Shown: positions 9,631 to 19,442 of the stretch, one piece after another
Layout of the letters: each line of letters opens with the position of its first letter
Numbering within the stretch: position 1 is the first letter of the stretch
NCBI GenBank assembly: GCA_963697565.1
Contig: CAVOOM010000008.1
Span: 434,001-498,000, forward strand
Reading direction: 5' to 3'
DNA length: 64,000 nt
DNA from: CAWFSE01 sp963697565
GTDB lineage: Bacteria > Actinomycetota > Actinomycetes > CAVWCF01
Notes under the pieces: model-generated
Told to the model about the DNA's origin: nothing
Seen by the model: only the letters and a program-made list of their open reading frames with translations
The model's database searches: none
Position numbers and translations under genes: made by a program

Positions 9631-9742
9631 CGCCCGGAGCCGACGTCACGACTCCGTAAGCGCGCCCGGGGGGCGTTCAGGCCCGTCATGGGTTCTCATG
9701 GTTGTCGAAGCCCACGCCCCGCCGGACAGAGGAACTCCCGTG

Positions 9743-10279
9743 ATGCACCGCCTTCGCTCCACCCGCCTTCCCGCCCGCCTGGCTGCCGTCGCCGCGGTGG
9801 TGGCCCTGGCCGCCACCGCCTGCGGCGGCGCCTCAGACGACGAAGGGAGCAGCGCGACGAGCGCCCCGGCGCCGGCTGAGTCGACCCCCTCTGGCGACCC
9901 CCTCGCCGACCGAGGCCGCGCCCACCGAGGCCGCGCCCAGCGCCCCGCCCCGGTGCCGGCTGGCAAGTCGGCCGCGTACATCTCCTACGCCGATTACCAG
10001 GCCGACAAGGCCGCGTACGACGCCGGCGGCGACGTCGTGCTGTTCTTCGCCGCCTCCTGGTGCCCCACCTGCCAGCGGGCCGACAAGAACCTGAAGGGCT
10101 CGGGGGTGCCTGAGGGCCTCACCGTGGTCAAGACCGACTACGACTCGTCGACGGCCCTGAAGAAGCAGTACGGCGTGACCGTGCAGCACACGTTCGTCCA
10201 GGTCGACCCGTCCGGGAAGGCCCTGGCGAAGTTCACCGGATCCGACACGGCCGAGGAGATCTCCGGCCAGACGGTCTGA
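9743..10279 (+). CDS. Thioredoxin-like lipoprotein
   Basis: Predicted lipoprotein: signal segment LAAVAAVVALAATAC with lipobox Cys, Ser/Pro/Ala-rich linker, then a thioredoxin fold with the redox motif WCPTC (in VVLFFAASWCPTCQRADKN) and the cis-Pro region replaced by a QHTFVQVDPSGK segment. It stands 12 bases upstream of ccdA, so CcdA probably supplies its electrons from the cytoplasm. The linker reads oddly (LADRGRAHRGRAQRP). The +1 frame there gives TPSPTEAAPTEAAPSAP, so two compensating indels between about 9890 and 9945 are likely. The function is a disulphide reductase outside the membrane; its client is not evident here. Confidence 0.8.
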   Translation: MHRLRSTRLPARLAAVAAVVALAATACGGASDDEGSSATSAPAPAESTPSGDPLADRGRAHRGRAQRPAPVPAGKSAAYISYADYQADKAAYDAGGDVVLFFAASWCPTCQRADKNLKGSGVPEGLTVVKTDYDSSTALKKQYGVTVQHTFVQVDPSGKALAKFTGSDTAEEISGQTV

Positions 10280-10291
10280 GTCGGCGACCCC

Positions 10292-11078
10292 ATGCTTGAG
10301 CTGATCGGCGCGTTCGTCGCCGGCGTGCTGACCACGCTGGCCCCGTGCGTGCTTCCGCTGCTTCCGGTGATCGTGGGCGGCTCGCTTGCGCTGCCGTCGG
10401 ACGAGGGAGCCTCCGACGGCGGCGCCGCGGTCGCGGTCGCCCAGCAGGCCCGGCGGGCTTCGCGGCGGCGTGCCTTCGTCATCGCCGCGTCACTGGGGAT
10501 CTCCGTGGTGGTCTTCACCCTGCTGCTCAAGGCGTCGACCGCTCTGATCGGGGTACCTCCCGAGGTCTGGCAGTGGGTGAGCGGCGGGCTGCTCATCGGG
10601 CTGGGCCTGGTCTCGCTCTTCCCCGGGATCTGGGAGCAGATCTCGATGCGCCTGCGGCTGCAGGAGCGCACCTCGGCGCAGCTGTCCTCAGCCCGGCAGC
10701 GGGAGGGCACTGTGGGAGCCGTCCTGACCGGGGCCGCGCTTGGGCCGGTCTTCACGTCGCTGCAGCCCGCTGTACGGCTACGTCATCGTCACCGTGCTGC
10801 CCGCCGAGTTCGGCCGCGGCCTCGTGCTGCTGGCCGCGTACGCGGCTGGGCTGAGCGCGACGCTGTTGGCGATCGCCCTGCTCGGGCAGCGGGCCGTGCG
10901 GGGCGCCCGCTGGGCCGCCGACCCCCACGGGTGGTTCCGGCGCGGCATCGGCGTGGTCTTCGTGGTCATCGGCGTGCTGGTGATCACAGGGTGGATGAAG
11001 GACCTGGAGACCTGGCTGATCGAGAACTCGCCGCTGCAGCCCTGGAATCTGGACGAGGGCTTCATCCCGGAGGGCTAG
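10292..11078 (+). CDS. ccdA: Cytochrome c biogenesis / thiol transporter CcdA (one frameshift)
   Basis: Six-TM membrane protein that passes electrons from cytoplasmic thioredoxin to extracytoplasmic thiol proteins. The first half has the conserved TTLAPCVLPLLPVIVGG and TM helices up to LGPVFTS. After a +1 shift at about 10760 the second half reads CSPLYGYVIVTVLPAEF with the remaining helices. Removing one C restores FTSCSPLYGY, giving the second conserved Cys in its expected place, so the break is almost certainly an error. An unusually long loop (about 35-55) follows the first helix. It is coupled to the thioredoxin-like lipoprotein gene 12 bases upstream and overlaps the convergent membrane-protein gene by 17 bases. 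Confidence 0.85.
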
Positions 11079-12227
11079 CCGCCGACTCGCGGGCCCGCCT
11101 GCGGCGCACGAGGAGTCCGGCGACCACCAGCAGCGCGATTCCGCCGATCAGCAGCCCGACGAGGGGCGCCAGCGATGAGTCGAACCACCGTGCGGTCGAG
11201 ACCGTGATGAGGACCACCACGCTGGCGCCGGCCGCGGCGATCCACGGCCACGGCCCACCCTGGATGTAGCGCACCACCGCCACCACGAGCAGAGCCGTCA
11301 GCACCGCGAAACCCAGCGGCGAAACCCACTGCTCCAGCGGCTCGAGGGTGGGCGTCCAGCCGCGGTCCGGGCCGAACTCCGCGACCTGCCGGTCGTACCG
11401 CTCCTGTGAGGTCTGGTGCCCGGCCGCGATCGCGCCGACCAGAACCAGGTCGCCGAGCCCGAGCGCCAGGGCGAGGACCGGGGTGCGGGTCAGCCGAGGC
11501 GCCAGCCCAGCGAACGCCACGCCCAAGGCGGCGAAGGCGACCGCGAGGCTGAACGACCGGGCCGCCAGCCCGGCGTCGAAGAGCAGACCAAGCCCGACGC
11601 CCGCGAACCCGACGCTGGCGGCCGCCAGCGCCAACGTGGGCACCGCTCCAGGCGCGAGCCACACCGCGAGCCCGGCCACCGCCAGGGCAGTGCCCGCGAC
11701 GAGCAGGACCTCGGGTCCCTCCACCTGGTCCGGGTAGTCCAGCAGGTAGCGCACCGTGGCCGCGGTGAAGGGCGCGGACGCCGCGATGAGCACGCCGGCG
11801 AGGCGCCGCCGGCTGGCGAGCCGGCCCGGGCCGAGGGGCCGCTCGGCGTTCGACCCGGCCACGAGCTCGGCGCGCAGGCCGCGGGCGACGACGAGTCCGG
11901 AGACCAGCAAGGCGGCCGCGGCCGCCAGCAGGATCAGCGCGCGCGGCCATCGGCCCAGGTCGTCCCACCACGTCAAGGCGACGACCCCGAAGACCGCGCC
12001 GACGACGAGCGCGCCGCCGAGGTAGGCCACCACCTCGGGCAGCCGCGCCGGCTTGGCGGGCCGACCGGCGGGGACCGCCTCGGTGTGCGCCCGATAGGCG
12101 CGCTCGACCTCCCCGGCCTGGTCGGGGGTGAGCGGCCCCGCGCGACCAGCTCGCGCAGCGCCGAGGTCAGCGCATCGTCGCGCGGGCTCGGGCCCGAGGC
12201 GGCCTGGCCCATCCCGGTCTCTCCCAT
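11062..12227 (-). CDS. Integral membrane protein, DUF2157-like (one frameshift)
   Basis: The N-terminus (DDALTSALRELVARG, then PLTPDQAGEVERAYRAH in the next frame) is a short helical segment like that preceding the membrane part of DUF2157 proteins. It is followed by VVAYLGGALVVGAVFGVV and about nine further TM helices, ending in a basic tail RRRRARE. The two frames join near 12135 by a net -1 shift, in a G/C run. ATG 12227 is chosen; a second ATG lies at 12212. The function is unknown. The gene is divergent from lysA with only 17 bases between the starts, and convergent with ccdA. Confidence 0.65.
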
Positions 12228-12244
12228 GCCTCTACCGTGGCGCC

Positions 12245-13631
12245 ATGCGCGCGCATCCCGCTGGACCTCGGCACGCCGAGTTGCTCGCCGACCACGGCGT
12301 CGGCGCGCCGCCGGCCGACGTGGGCGAGGATCGACCCGGCGATCTGGCCCGCTGGGGTGGAGCGGGACGCGTCATCCGGGGCCCTGACGCTGCACGGGAT
12401 CGACGTGCGCGCGCTCGCGGCGGAGCACGGCACACCGGCGATGCTGCTGGACGAGGCCGACGTCCGTGGCCGCGCGCGGGCGTACGCCGAGGCGTTCGCC
12501 GGCGCGGACGTCTACTACGCCGCCAAGGCCTTCCTGTCGACCGCCGTCGCCCGGTGGGTGGTCGAGGAGGGACTGGGCATCGACGTGTGCACCGGCGGCG
12601 AGCTGGCCGTCGCGCTTCGGGCCGGCGTGCCCGGCGCGCGGCTGCTCCTGCACGGCAACAACAAGTCCTCGGCCGAGCTCGCGGCCGCCCTCGACGCCGG
12701 AGTGCGCACCGTCGTCGTCGACTCGTTCGTGGAGATCGAGCGGCTCGCGGCCCTCGCCGCGCAGCGAGGGGTACGGCAGCGCGTGTACCTGCGCGCCACG
12801 GTGGGCGTCGAGGCGCACACCCACGAGTTCATCGCCACCGCGCACGAGGACCAGAAGTTCGGCTTCTCGCTGGCGGGCGGGGACGCCGCCGAGGCCGCCC
12901 GCCGGATCCTGCGTGAGCCGTCGCTCGAGCTGGCCGGGCTGCACTCCCACATCGGCTCGCAGATCTTCGACACCGCCGGGTTCGAGGTCGCCGCCCACCG
13001 AGTCGTCGGCCTGATGGCCGCGATCCGCGACGAGCACGGCCACGTCGTGCCCGAGCTCGACCTCGGCGGTGGACTCGGCATCGCCTACGTCGCCGGCGAC
13101 GACCCGGAGCCCGTGGCGCCCGTGGCCGAGCGGCTGCGCGGAATCGTGGCCCGCGAGTGCGCGGCGGCCGGCCTGCCCCTGCCGCGCCTGGCCGTCGAGC
13201 CGGGGCGCGCGATCGTGGGGCCCTCCGGCATCACGCTGTACGAGGTGGGCACCGTCAAGCCGGTCGAGGGCCTGCGCACGTACGTCAGCGTCGACGGCGG
13301 GATGAGCGACAACATCCGCACGGCGCTGTACGACGCCGACTACACCGTGGTCCTGGCCTCGCGCGGCTCGACCGCGCCGCCGATGCTCGCGCGGGTGGTC
13401 GGCAAGCACTGCGAGAGCGGGGACGTCGTGGTGCGCGACTGCTGGCTGCCCGGCGACCTCGCGCCCGGCGACCTGCTGGCGGTGGCGGCCACGGGGGCGT
13501 ACTGCCGCAGCATGGCCAGCAACTACAACCTGGTCGGCCGCCCCCCGGTGGTCGCGGTCGATGCCGCCGGCGCCCGCGTGATCGTGCGTCGGGAGACCGT
13601 CGACGACGTCCTCGCGACCGACCTCGGCTGA
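12245..13631 (+). CDS. lysA: Diaminopimelate decarboxylase (N-terminal frameshift)
   Basis: Last step of lysine synthesis: meso-diaminopimelate to L-lysine and CO2, PLP-dependent. Visible family features are the PLP lysine in DVYYAAKAF, GNNKS, HSHIGSQI, the glycine loop DLGGGLGIAY, EPGRAIVG and the catalytic Cys region HCESGDVV. The N-terminus from ATG 12245 (MRAHPAGPRHAELLADHG) shifts +1 at about 12322 into the main frame (RIDPAIWPAGVERD). TACCGT (12233-12238) stands 6 bases before the ATG with no Shine-Dalgarno, suggesting a leaderless mRNA. It is the first gene of the lysA-hom-thrC-thrB block of the aspartate pathway. Confidence 0.92.
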
Positions 13632-13691
13632 GCGCGCGGCCGGCCCGCCCTAGACTGTCGGCCTTCACGTGCCAATCAGGGAGGGGTCGCC

Positions 13692-14991
13692 ATGAGCGCG
13701 CCCGCGCAGCCGCTCAGGGTGGCGCTGCTGGGGGCCGGCGTCGTCGGCTCCGAGGTCGCCCGGCTGCTGATGACCCAGGCCGACGACCTGGCCGCCCGCT
13801 CCGGCGCGCCGCTCGAGCTCGCCGGCATCGGCGTGCGCCGGCTGGACGCCGAGCGCACCCTCGCGGTCGACCCGGCGCTCTACACCGACGATCTCGAGGC
13901 GCTGGTGCGTCGCGCTGACGTCGATGTCGTGATCGAGGTGATGGGCGGCATCGAGCCGGCCCGCTCGCTGCTGCTGGCCGCGATGGAGCACGGAGCATCG
14001 GTGGTCACCGCCAACAAGGCGCTGCTCGCCGAGGACGGCGCGACGCTGTACGAGGCCGCGGAGCGCTTCGGAGTCGACATCTACTACGAGGCCTCGGTGG
14101 CCGGGGCGATCCCGCTGCTGCGGCCGCTGCGCGAGTCGCTCGTCGGCGACCGGGTCCAGCGGGTGCTGGGCATCGTCAACGGCACCACCAACTACATCCT
14201 CACCCGCATGGACGAGACGGGCGCGGCCTTCGGCGACGCCCTCGCCGAGGCCCAGGCGCTCGGGTACGCCGAGGCCGACCCGACCGCAGACATCGAGGGG
14301 CACGACGCCGCGGCCAAGGCCGCGATCCTCGCCGGGCTCGCCTTCCACACCCGGGTCACCCGAGACGACGTCTCCTGCGAGGGGATCACCGGGGTCACCC
14401 CCGAGGACGTCGCCACCGCCCGGGCGATGGGCAAGGTGATCAAGCTGCTGGCCATCTGCGAGCGGGCCGCCGACGGCAAGGGGGTCAGCGTGCGCGTCCA
14501 CCCGGCGATGCTGGCCCGCACGCACCCGCTGGCCGGGGTCCGCGAGGCGTACAACGCGGTGTTCGTCGAGTCCGACGCGGCCGGTCAGCTGATGTTCTAC
14601 GGCCGCGGGGCGGGCGGGGCCCCGACCGCCAGCGCGATCCTGGGCGACCTGGTGGCCGTGGTCCGCAACCGGCTGTCCGGCGGCCGGGCCCCCAAGGAGT
14701 CCGCCTACGCCGACCTCGAGGTGCTGCCGCTGGGCCGCAGCGAGACCCGCTACTACCTGCACCTGCGCGTCGCCGACAAGGCCGGCGTGCTGGCGCGCGT
14801 GGCCCAGACGTTCGCCGAGCACCAGGTGTCCATCGAGACGCTGCGCCAGGACGGCCACGGCGACGACGCCTCGCTGGTCCTGGTCACCCACGCGGCCTCG
14901 GAGGACGCACCTGCAGGCGATGGTCGACAGCCTCCGGGCCCTCGACGTCGTGCGCTCGGTGGCCAGCGTGATGCGCGTGGTGGGGGAGTGA
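13692..14991 (+). CDS. hom: Homoserine dehydrogenase (C-terminal frameshift)
   Basis: NAD(P)H-dependent reduction of aspartate semialdehyde to homoserine. The Rossmann motif is LLGAGVVGSEVARLL; downstream are VTANKALLA, GTTNYILTRM, the catalytic-domain signature PTADIEGHDAAAKAAILAG and a C-terminal ACT domain (YYLHLRVADKAGVLARVA), the usual site of threonine feedback. A +1 shift at about 14905 moves the last 27 residues (LQAMVDSLRALDVVRS, VASVMRVVGE) into another frame, ending at TGA 14989-14991. Without it the frame reads straight into thrC. thrC starts 5 bases downstream, so the genes are translationally close. GGGAGGGG precedes the ATG. Confidence 0.93.
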
Positions 14992-14996
14992 GCGAG

Positions 14997-16073
14997 ATGC
15001 GAACGACGGCACGCGCCCACCAGTGGCGCGGGGTGATCGAGGAGTACCGCGACCGGCTGCCGGTGACCGCAGCGACCCCGGTGGTGTCGCTCGGCGAGGG
15101 CGGCACCCCGCTGGTGCGCGCGCAGGTCCTGAGCGAGCTCACCGGGTGCGAGGTCTACCTCAAGGTCGAGGGCGCCAACCCGACCGGCTCCTTCAAGGAC
15201 CGCGGCATGACCATGGCGATCTCGAAGGCCGCCGAGGAGGGCGCCCAGGCGGTGATCTGCGCCTCCACGGGCAACACCTCGGCGTCCGCCGCGGCGTACG
15301 CCGTGCGCGCCGGCATGGTCTGCGCGGTGCTCGTCCCGCAGGGCAAGATCGCCCTGGGCAAGCTGTCCCAGGCGCTCGCCCACGGCGCGACCCTGCTGCA
15401 GGTCGACGGCAACTTCGACGACTGCCTGACCCTGGCCAGGGGCCTGTCCGAGAAGTACCCGGTGGCCCTGGTCAACTCGGTCAACCCGGCCCGGATCGAG
15501 GGCCAGAAGACCGCCTCCTTCGAGATCGTCGACGCGCTCGGCGAGGCCCCCGACGTGCACTGCCTGCCCGTCGGCAACGCGGGCAACATCACGGCGTACT
15601 GGCAGGGCTACCGCGAGTACGAGGCCGACGGCCCGGCGTCGCGGACCCCTCGGATGTGGGGATTCCAGGCGGCTGGCAGCGCGCCGATCGTGCAGGGCGC
15701 CCCGGTGGCCAAGCCGCAGACCATCGCGACCGCGATCCGCATCGGCAACCCGGCGTCGTGGCAGCAGGCGCTCGACGCCCGCGACCAGTCGGGCGGCCGG
15801 ATCGACTCGGTCACCGACCGCCAGATCCTCGCCGCCTACCGCCTGCTGGCCTCGCGCGAGGGCGTCTTCGTCGAGCCGGCCTCGGCGGCATCGGCCGCCG
15901 GGCTGCTGCAGTGCGCCGAGCGGGGCCTGGTGGAGCCGGGCCTGACGATCGTGTGCACGGTCACGGGGCACGGGCTCAAGGACCCCGAGTGGGCTATCGC
16001 CGGCGCGCCGCAGCCGGTCACCGTGCCGATCGACGTGGACGCGGCCGCGGCGCACCTCGGCCTGGCCCACTGA
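14997..16073 (+). CDS. thrC: Threonine synthase
   Basis: PLP enzyme converting O-phosphohomoserine to threonine, 358 residues, a short actinobacterial-type ThrC. The PLP lysine is in NPTGSFKDRGMTMA; the phosphate loop is seen at CASTGNTSASAAAYA and the cofactor-binding Gly segment at PVGNAGNITAYW. C-terminal residues SREGVFVEPASAASAAGLL are typical of the family. It starts 5 bases after hom and is followed by thrB with one base between stop and GTG. The frame is intact. Confidence 0.96.
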   Translation: MRTTARAHQWRGVIEEYRDRLPVTAATPVVSLGEGGTPLVRAQVLSELTGCEVYLKVEGANPTGSFKDRGMTMAISKAAEEGAQAVICASTGNTSASAAAYAVRAGMVCAVLVPQGKIALGKLSQALAHGATLLQVDGNFDDCLTLARGLSEKYPVALVNSVNPARIEGQKTASFEIVDALGEAPDVHCLPVGNAGNITAYWQGYREYEADGPASRTPRMWGFQAAGSAPIVQGAPVAKPQTIATAIRIGNPASWQQALDARDQSGGRIDSVTDRQILAAYRLLASREGVFVEPASAASAAGLLQCAERGLVEPGLTIVCTVTGHGLKDPEWAIAGAPQPVTVPIDVDAAAAHLGLAH

Positions 16074-16074
16074 G

Positions 16075-17017
16075 GTGGCCCGCGCAGCACCGGCCGCGCG
16101 GCCGACCTTCCGGGCCGCCCCTGTGCGCATCCGGGTGCCGGCGACCAGCGCCAACCTCGGCCCGGCCTTCGACTCGGCCGGCCTCGCCCTCGCCCTGCAC
16201 GACGACGTGGTCGCGCGCGTCGCCGACGCCGGCCTCGTCATCGACGTGGCCGGCGAGGGCGCCGACCGGGTGCCCCGCAATGAGCGGCACCTGGTGGTCA
16301 AGGCCATGCGGGCGGCCTTCCGGCTGATGGGCGGACAGCCGCGCGGCCTTGAGCTGGTCTGCGCGAACCGGATCCCGCACGGGCGCGGGCTGGGCTCCTC
16401 GGCCGCCGCGATCGTCGCCGGGATCGCCGCCGCGCGGGCGCTCGTGGTGGGTGGCGACGAGCGGCTCGATGACGCGGCCGTCCTGGACCTGGCCCACCGG
16501 ATGGAGGGGCATCCGGACAACGTCGCGGCCGCCGTCTACGGGGGGCTCACCCTCGCCTGGTCGGACTCGCCCGACTCCGCCCATGCCGTCCGCCACGAGC
16601 CGGGCGATTGGCTGCGGCTCGGTGGCGTTCGTGCCGACCACGCAGCTGAAGACGGCCAAGGCCCGAGCCCTGCTCCCCGCCACCGTGCCGTTGGCCGACG
16701 CGGCCCGGGCCGCCGGCCGGGCGGCGCTGCTCTCGACGGCGCTGACCACGGCTCCCGAGCGGCTGCTCGCCGCGACCAGCGACACGCTCCACCAGGAGTA
16801 CCGGCGCGCGGCGTACCCCCGCTCGATGGCCCTCGTCGACGTGCTGCGCGGGGCGGGCATCGCCGCTGTGGTCTCCGGCGCCGGGCCGACCGTCCTGGTG
16901 TTGGCCCGCGACGACGATGAGGTGGAGGCGGCCAGCGCACGGGCGCCGAAGTGGTTCACCGCCCACCGCCTCGAAGTGGACCGCGAGGGCGTCGAGGTCG
17001 TGCCGCTGTCCGGCTGA
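16075..17017 (+). CDS. thrB: Homoserine kinase (one frameshift)
   Basis: GHMP-family kinase phosphorylating homoserine for ThrC. N-terminal substrate loop VPATSANLGPAFDSAGLAL; ATP-binding GHMP motif IPHGRGLGSSAAAIVAG; MEGHPDNVAAAVYGGL; C-terminal motif VVSGAGPTVLVLA. A +1 shift at about 16622 splits the protein between DWLRLG and VAFVPTTQLKTAKAR; both halves are normal ThrB. GTG 16075 follows the thrC stop directly, so translation is probably coupled. It is the last gene of the threonine operon. Confidence 0.92.
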
Positions 17018-17197
17018 CGCGGGCACCGTGTACGCTGATGGGAGCACCAGCGCCCTCGAGTGGTTCGCCACGGCCGGTGCCCCCCGCCACCACCCGTTGG
17101 TCACCCCTGGTCTCCGATTCCAGGATGGGCCCAGGACGGTGCACGCGATGCGAGCCGGCGCGATCCTTCTCCTCACCCCCTTTCGATAGGACACTGA

Positions 17198-18972
17198 GTG
17201 AGCGACACCACCACCACCGTGGTCGACTCCACCTCGGGCGCCGACAGCGCGCCCACCGAGGCCAAGAAGCCCCGCAAGTCGGGCGGCCTTTCCACGATGC
17301 TCCTCCCGGAGCTGCAGTCCATGGCCTCCGGCCTGGGCATCAGCGGCACGGCGCGGATGCGCAAGGGCGAGCTCGTCGACGCCATCAAGTCGGCGCAGGG
17401 CGGCGCCCGATCCGCCCCTCGATCCGCCCCTCGATCCGCCCCCGGGCCGAGCCCCAGCGCGAGGCGCCGGCCCCCGAGCCGGCCGCCCCCGCCAGCACCG
17501 AGGCGGCCGAGCCCCGCGCCGCGCAGGGCGACCGCGCAGCAGGGTGACCGCCAGCAGGGCCAGCGCCGCGAGCGCCAGCAAGGCGGCCGCAGCAGGGCGA
17601 CCGCCAGCAGGGCGGCCAGCAGCAGGGCGGCCAGCAGCAGGGCGGCCAGCGCCGCGAGTTCACCGACGACTTCGAAGGTGGCGGCGGCAGCCGGCGCCGT
17701 CGGCGCGGGCGCTACCGCGACCGCGACCGCCGTCCCGGCGGTGGCGCCGGCGGGGGCCCGCAGGGCGGGCCCCAGGACGTCGAGCCCCAGGTCAGCGAGG
17801 ACGACGTCCTGCTGCCGGTCGCCGGCATCCTCGACATCCGCGAGAACTACGGATTCCTGCGCACCAGCGGATACCTGCCCGGCCCGAACGACGTCTATGT
17901 GCCGCTGCAGATGGTGCGTCGCCTCGGCCTGCGCAAGGGCGACGCCCTCACCGGGGCCGTCCGCCAGCCGCGCGAGGGCGAGCAGCTGCCGCAGCAGGGC
18001 CGCAACCGCGAGAAGTTCAACCCGATGGTCCGCGTCGAGTCGGTCAACGGACTTGAGCCCGACACCGCCAAGGACCGGGTCGAGTTCGGCAAGCTCACCC
18101 CGCTCTACCCGAACGAGCGGCTGCGGCTGGAGACCGAACCGGGCCACCTGACCACCCGGGTGATCGACCTGGTTGCGCCGATCGGCAAGGGCCAGCGCGG
18201 GCTCATCGTCTCGCCGCCGAAGGCCGGCAAGACCATGGTGCTGCAGTCGATCGCCAACGCGATCACCACGAACAACCCCGAGGTCCACCTCATGGTCGTG
18301 CTCGTCGACGAGCGACCCGAAGAGGTCACCGACATGCAGCGCACGGTGAAGGGCGAGGTCATCGCCTCGACCTTCGACCGCCCGGCCGACGACCACACCA
18401 CGGTCGCCGAGCTGGCCATTGAGCGGGCCAAGCGCCTCGTCGAGATGGGCCACGACGTCGTCGTGCTGCTCGACTCGATCACCCGGCTCGGCCGCGCGTA
18501 CAACATCTCCGCCCCGGCCAGCGGCCGCATCCTGTCCGGCGGCGTGGACTCCAGCGCGCTCTACCCGCCCAAGCGCTTCTTCGGGGCCGCCCGCAACATC
18601 GAGGACGGCGGCTCGCTGACGATCCTGGCCACGGCCCTGGTCGAGACCGGGTCCAAGATGGACGAGGTCATCTTCGAGGAGTTCAAGGGCACCGGAAACA
18701 TGGAGCTCAAGCTCGATCGCAAGCTCGCCGACAAGCGGATCTTCCCGGCGGTCGACGTCGACGCGTCGGGCACCCGCAAGGAGGAGATCCTGCTGGCGCC
18801 GGAGGAGCTGAAGATCGTCTGGAAGCTCCGGCGCGTGCTGCACGCCCTGGAGACCCAGCAGTCGGTCGAGCTGCTCCTCAGCAAGCTGCGCGAGACCCGC
18901 ACCAACGTGGAGTTCCTCATGCAGGTCGCCAAGACCATGCCGGTGCCGTCCGGCAACGGCGACGACGACTGA
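17198..18972 (+). CDS. rho: Transcription termination factor Rho (disordered insertion, frameshifts)
   Basis: RNA-dependent hexameric ATPase that terminates transcription. The N-terminal Rho_N helix bundle (STMLLPELQSMASGLGI, RKGELVDAIKSAQGG) is followed by a long Gln/Gly/Arg-rich, probably disordered insertion (17400-17760). The RNA-binding cold-shock fold (GILDIRENYGFLRTSGYLPG) and the ATPase core come next, with P-loop SPPKAGKTM, Walker B VVVLLDSITRLGRAYN and the Q/R-loop region GGVDSSALYPPKRFFG. The insertion is read through three frames (switches at about 17410, 17540 and 17592), whereas the core from 17640 is continuous. Such Arg-rich insertions are known in high-GC Gram-positive Rho. 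GTG 17198 is chosen because AGGACA lies 8 bases upstream. Confidence 0.93.
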
Positions 18973-18990
18973 GCCGCCCATTGGGCCGAG

Positions 18991-19013
18991 CCGTGCCGCC
19001 GTCGAGGGCACGG
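18991..19013 (+). terminator. Possible hairpin after rho
   Basis: CCGTGCC (18991-18997) and GGCACGG (19007-19013) can form a 7-bp stem with a 9-base loop, 18 bases after the rho stop and 106 bases before rpmE. There is no U tract. It may end the thr-rho transcript or only attenuate it. Confidence 0.35.
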
Positions 19014-19118
19014 ATTGGGTCCGGGCCCCCCGCAATGGCACACTGAACGTCCGGTCCGGTTCACGTCGCGCGCGATTCTGCGCCGGCGACCCGGCCGCGA
19101 AGCAGCCAAGGAGACCCG

Positions 19119-19340
19119 ATGAAGCCCGACATCCACCCCGACTACGTCGCGACGCACGTGACCTGCACGTGCGGCAACGCGTTCGAGACCCGCAGCACGG
19201 CGAAGAACGGCGTGATCCACGCCGACGTCTGCTACGCCTGCCACCCGTTCTACACGGGCAAGCAGAAGATCCTCGACACCGGCGGCCGGGTCGCCAAGTT
19301 CGAGCAGCGCTTCGGCAAGTCGGGCTCCGCTGCCCAGTAG
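19119..19340 (+). CDS. rpmE: Ribosomal protein L31 (zinc-binding form)
   Basis: 73-residue large-subunit protein at the subunit interface. It starts MKPDIHPDYV and has the four zinc-ligand cysteines in CTCGN (near residue 16) and CYACH (near 37), so it is the zinc-containing 'C+' type rather than the zinc-free paralogue used in zinc starvation. AAGGAG precedes the ATG by 7 bases. It lies between rho and prfA, the standard actinobacterial position. The frame is intact. Confidence 0.97.
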   Translation: MKPDIHPDYVATHVTCTCGNAFETRSTAKNGVIHADVCYACHPFYTGKQKILDTGGRVAKFEQRFGKSGSAAQ

Positions 19341-19442
19341 CGACCTCGGCGGCGCCGGCGCACCCCTTGTCTGGGGCCGCGTCCGGCGCCGCCCTCGCTT
19401 TGTCGCCCGCTCGGGGTTGTGGCCTAGGCACGAGGAGCCGCT

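Noticed and set aside
13692..16073. Natural fusion of homoserine dehydrogenase and threonine synthase
   Set aside because: The joined frame lacks the normal hom C-terminus, which is intact in the next frame with its own stop at 14991 followed by the thrC ATG. The join is a frameshift by-product.
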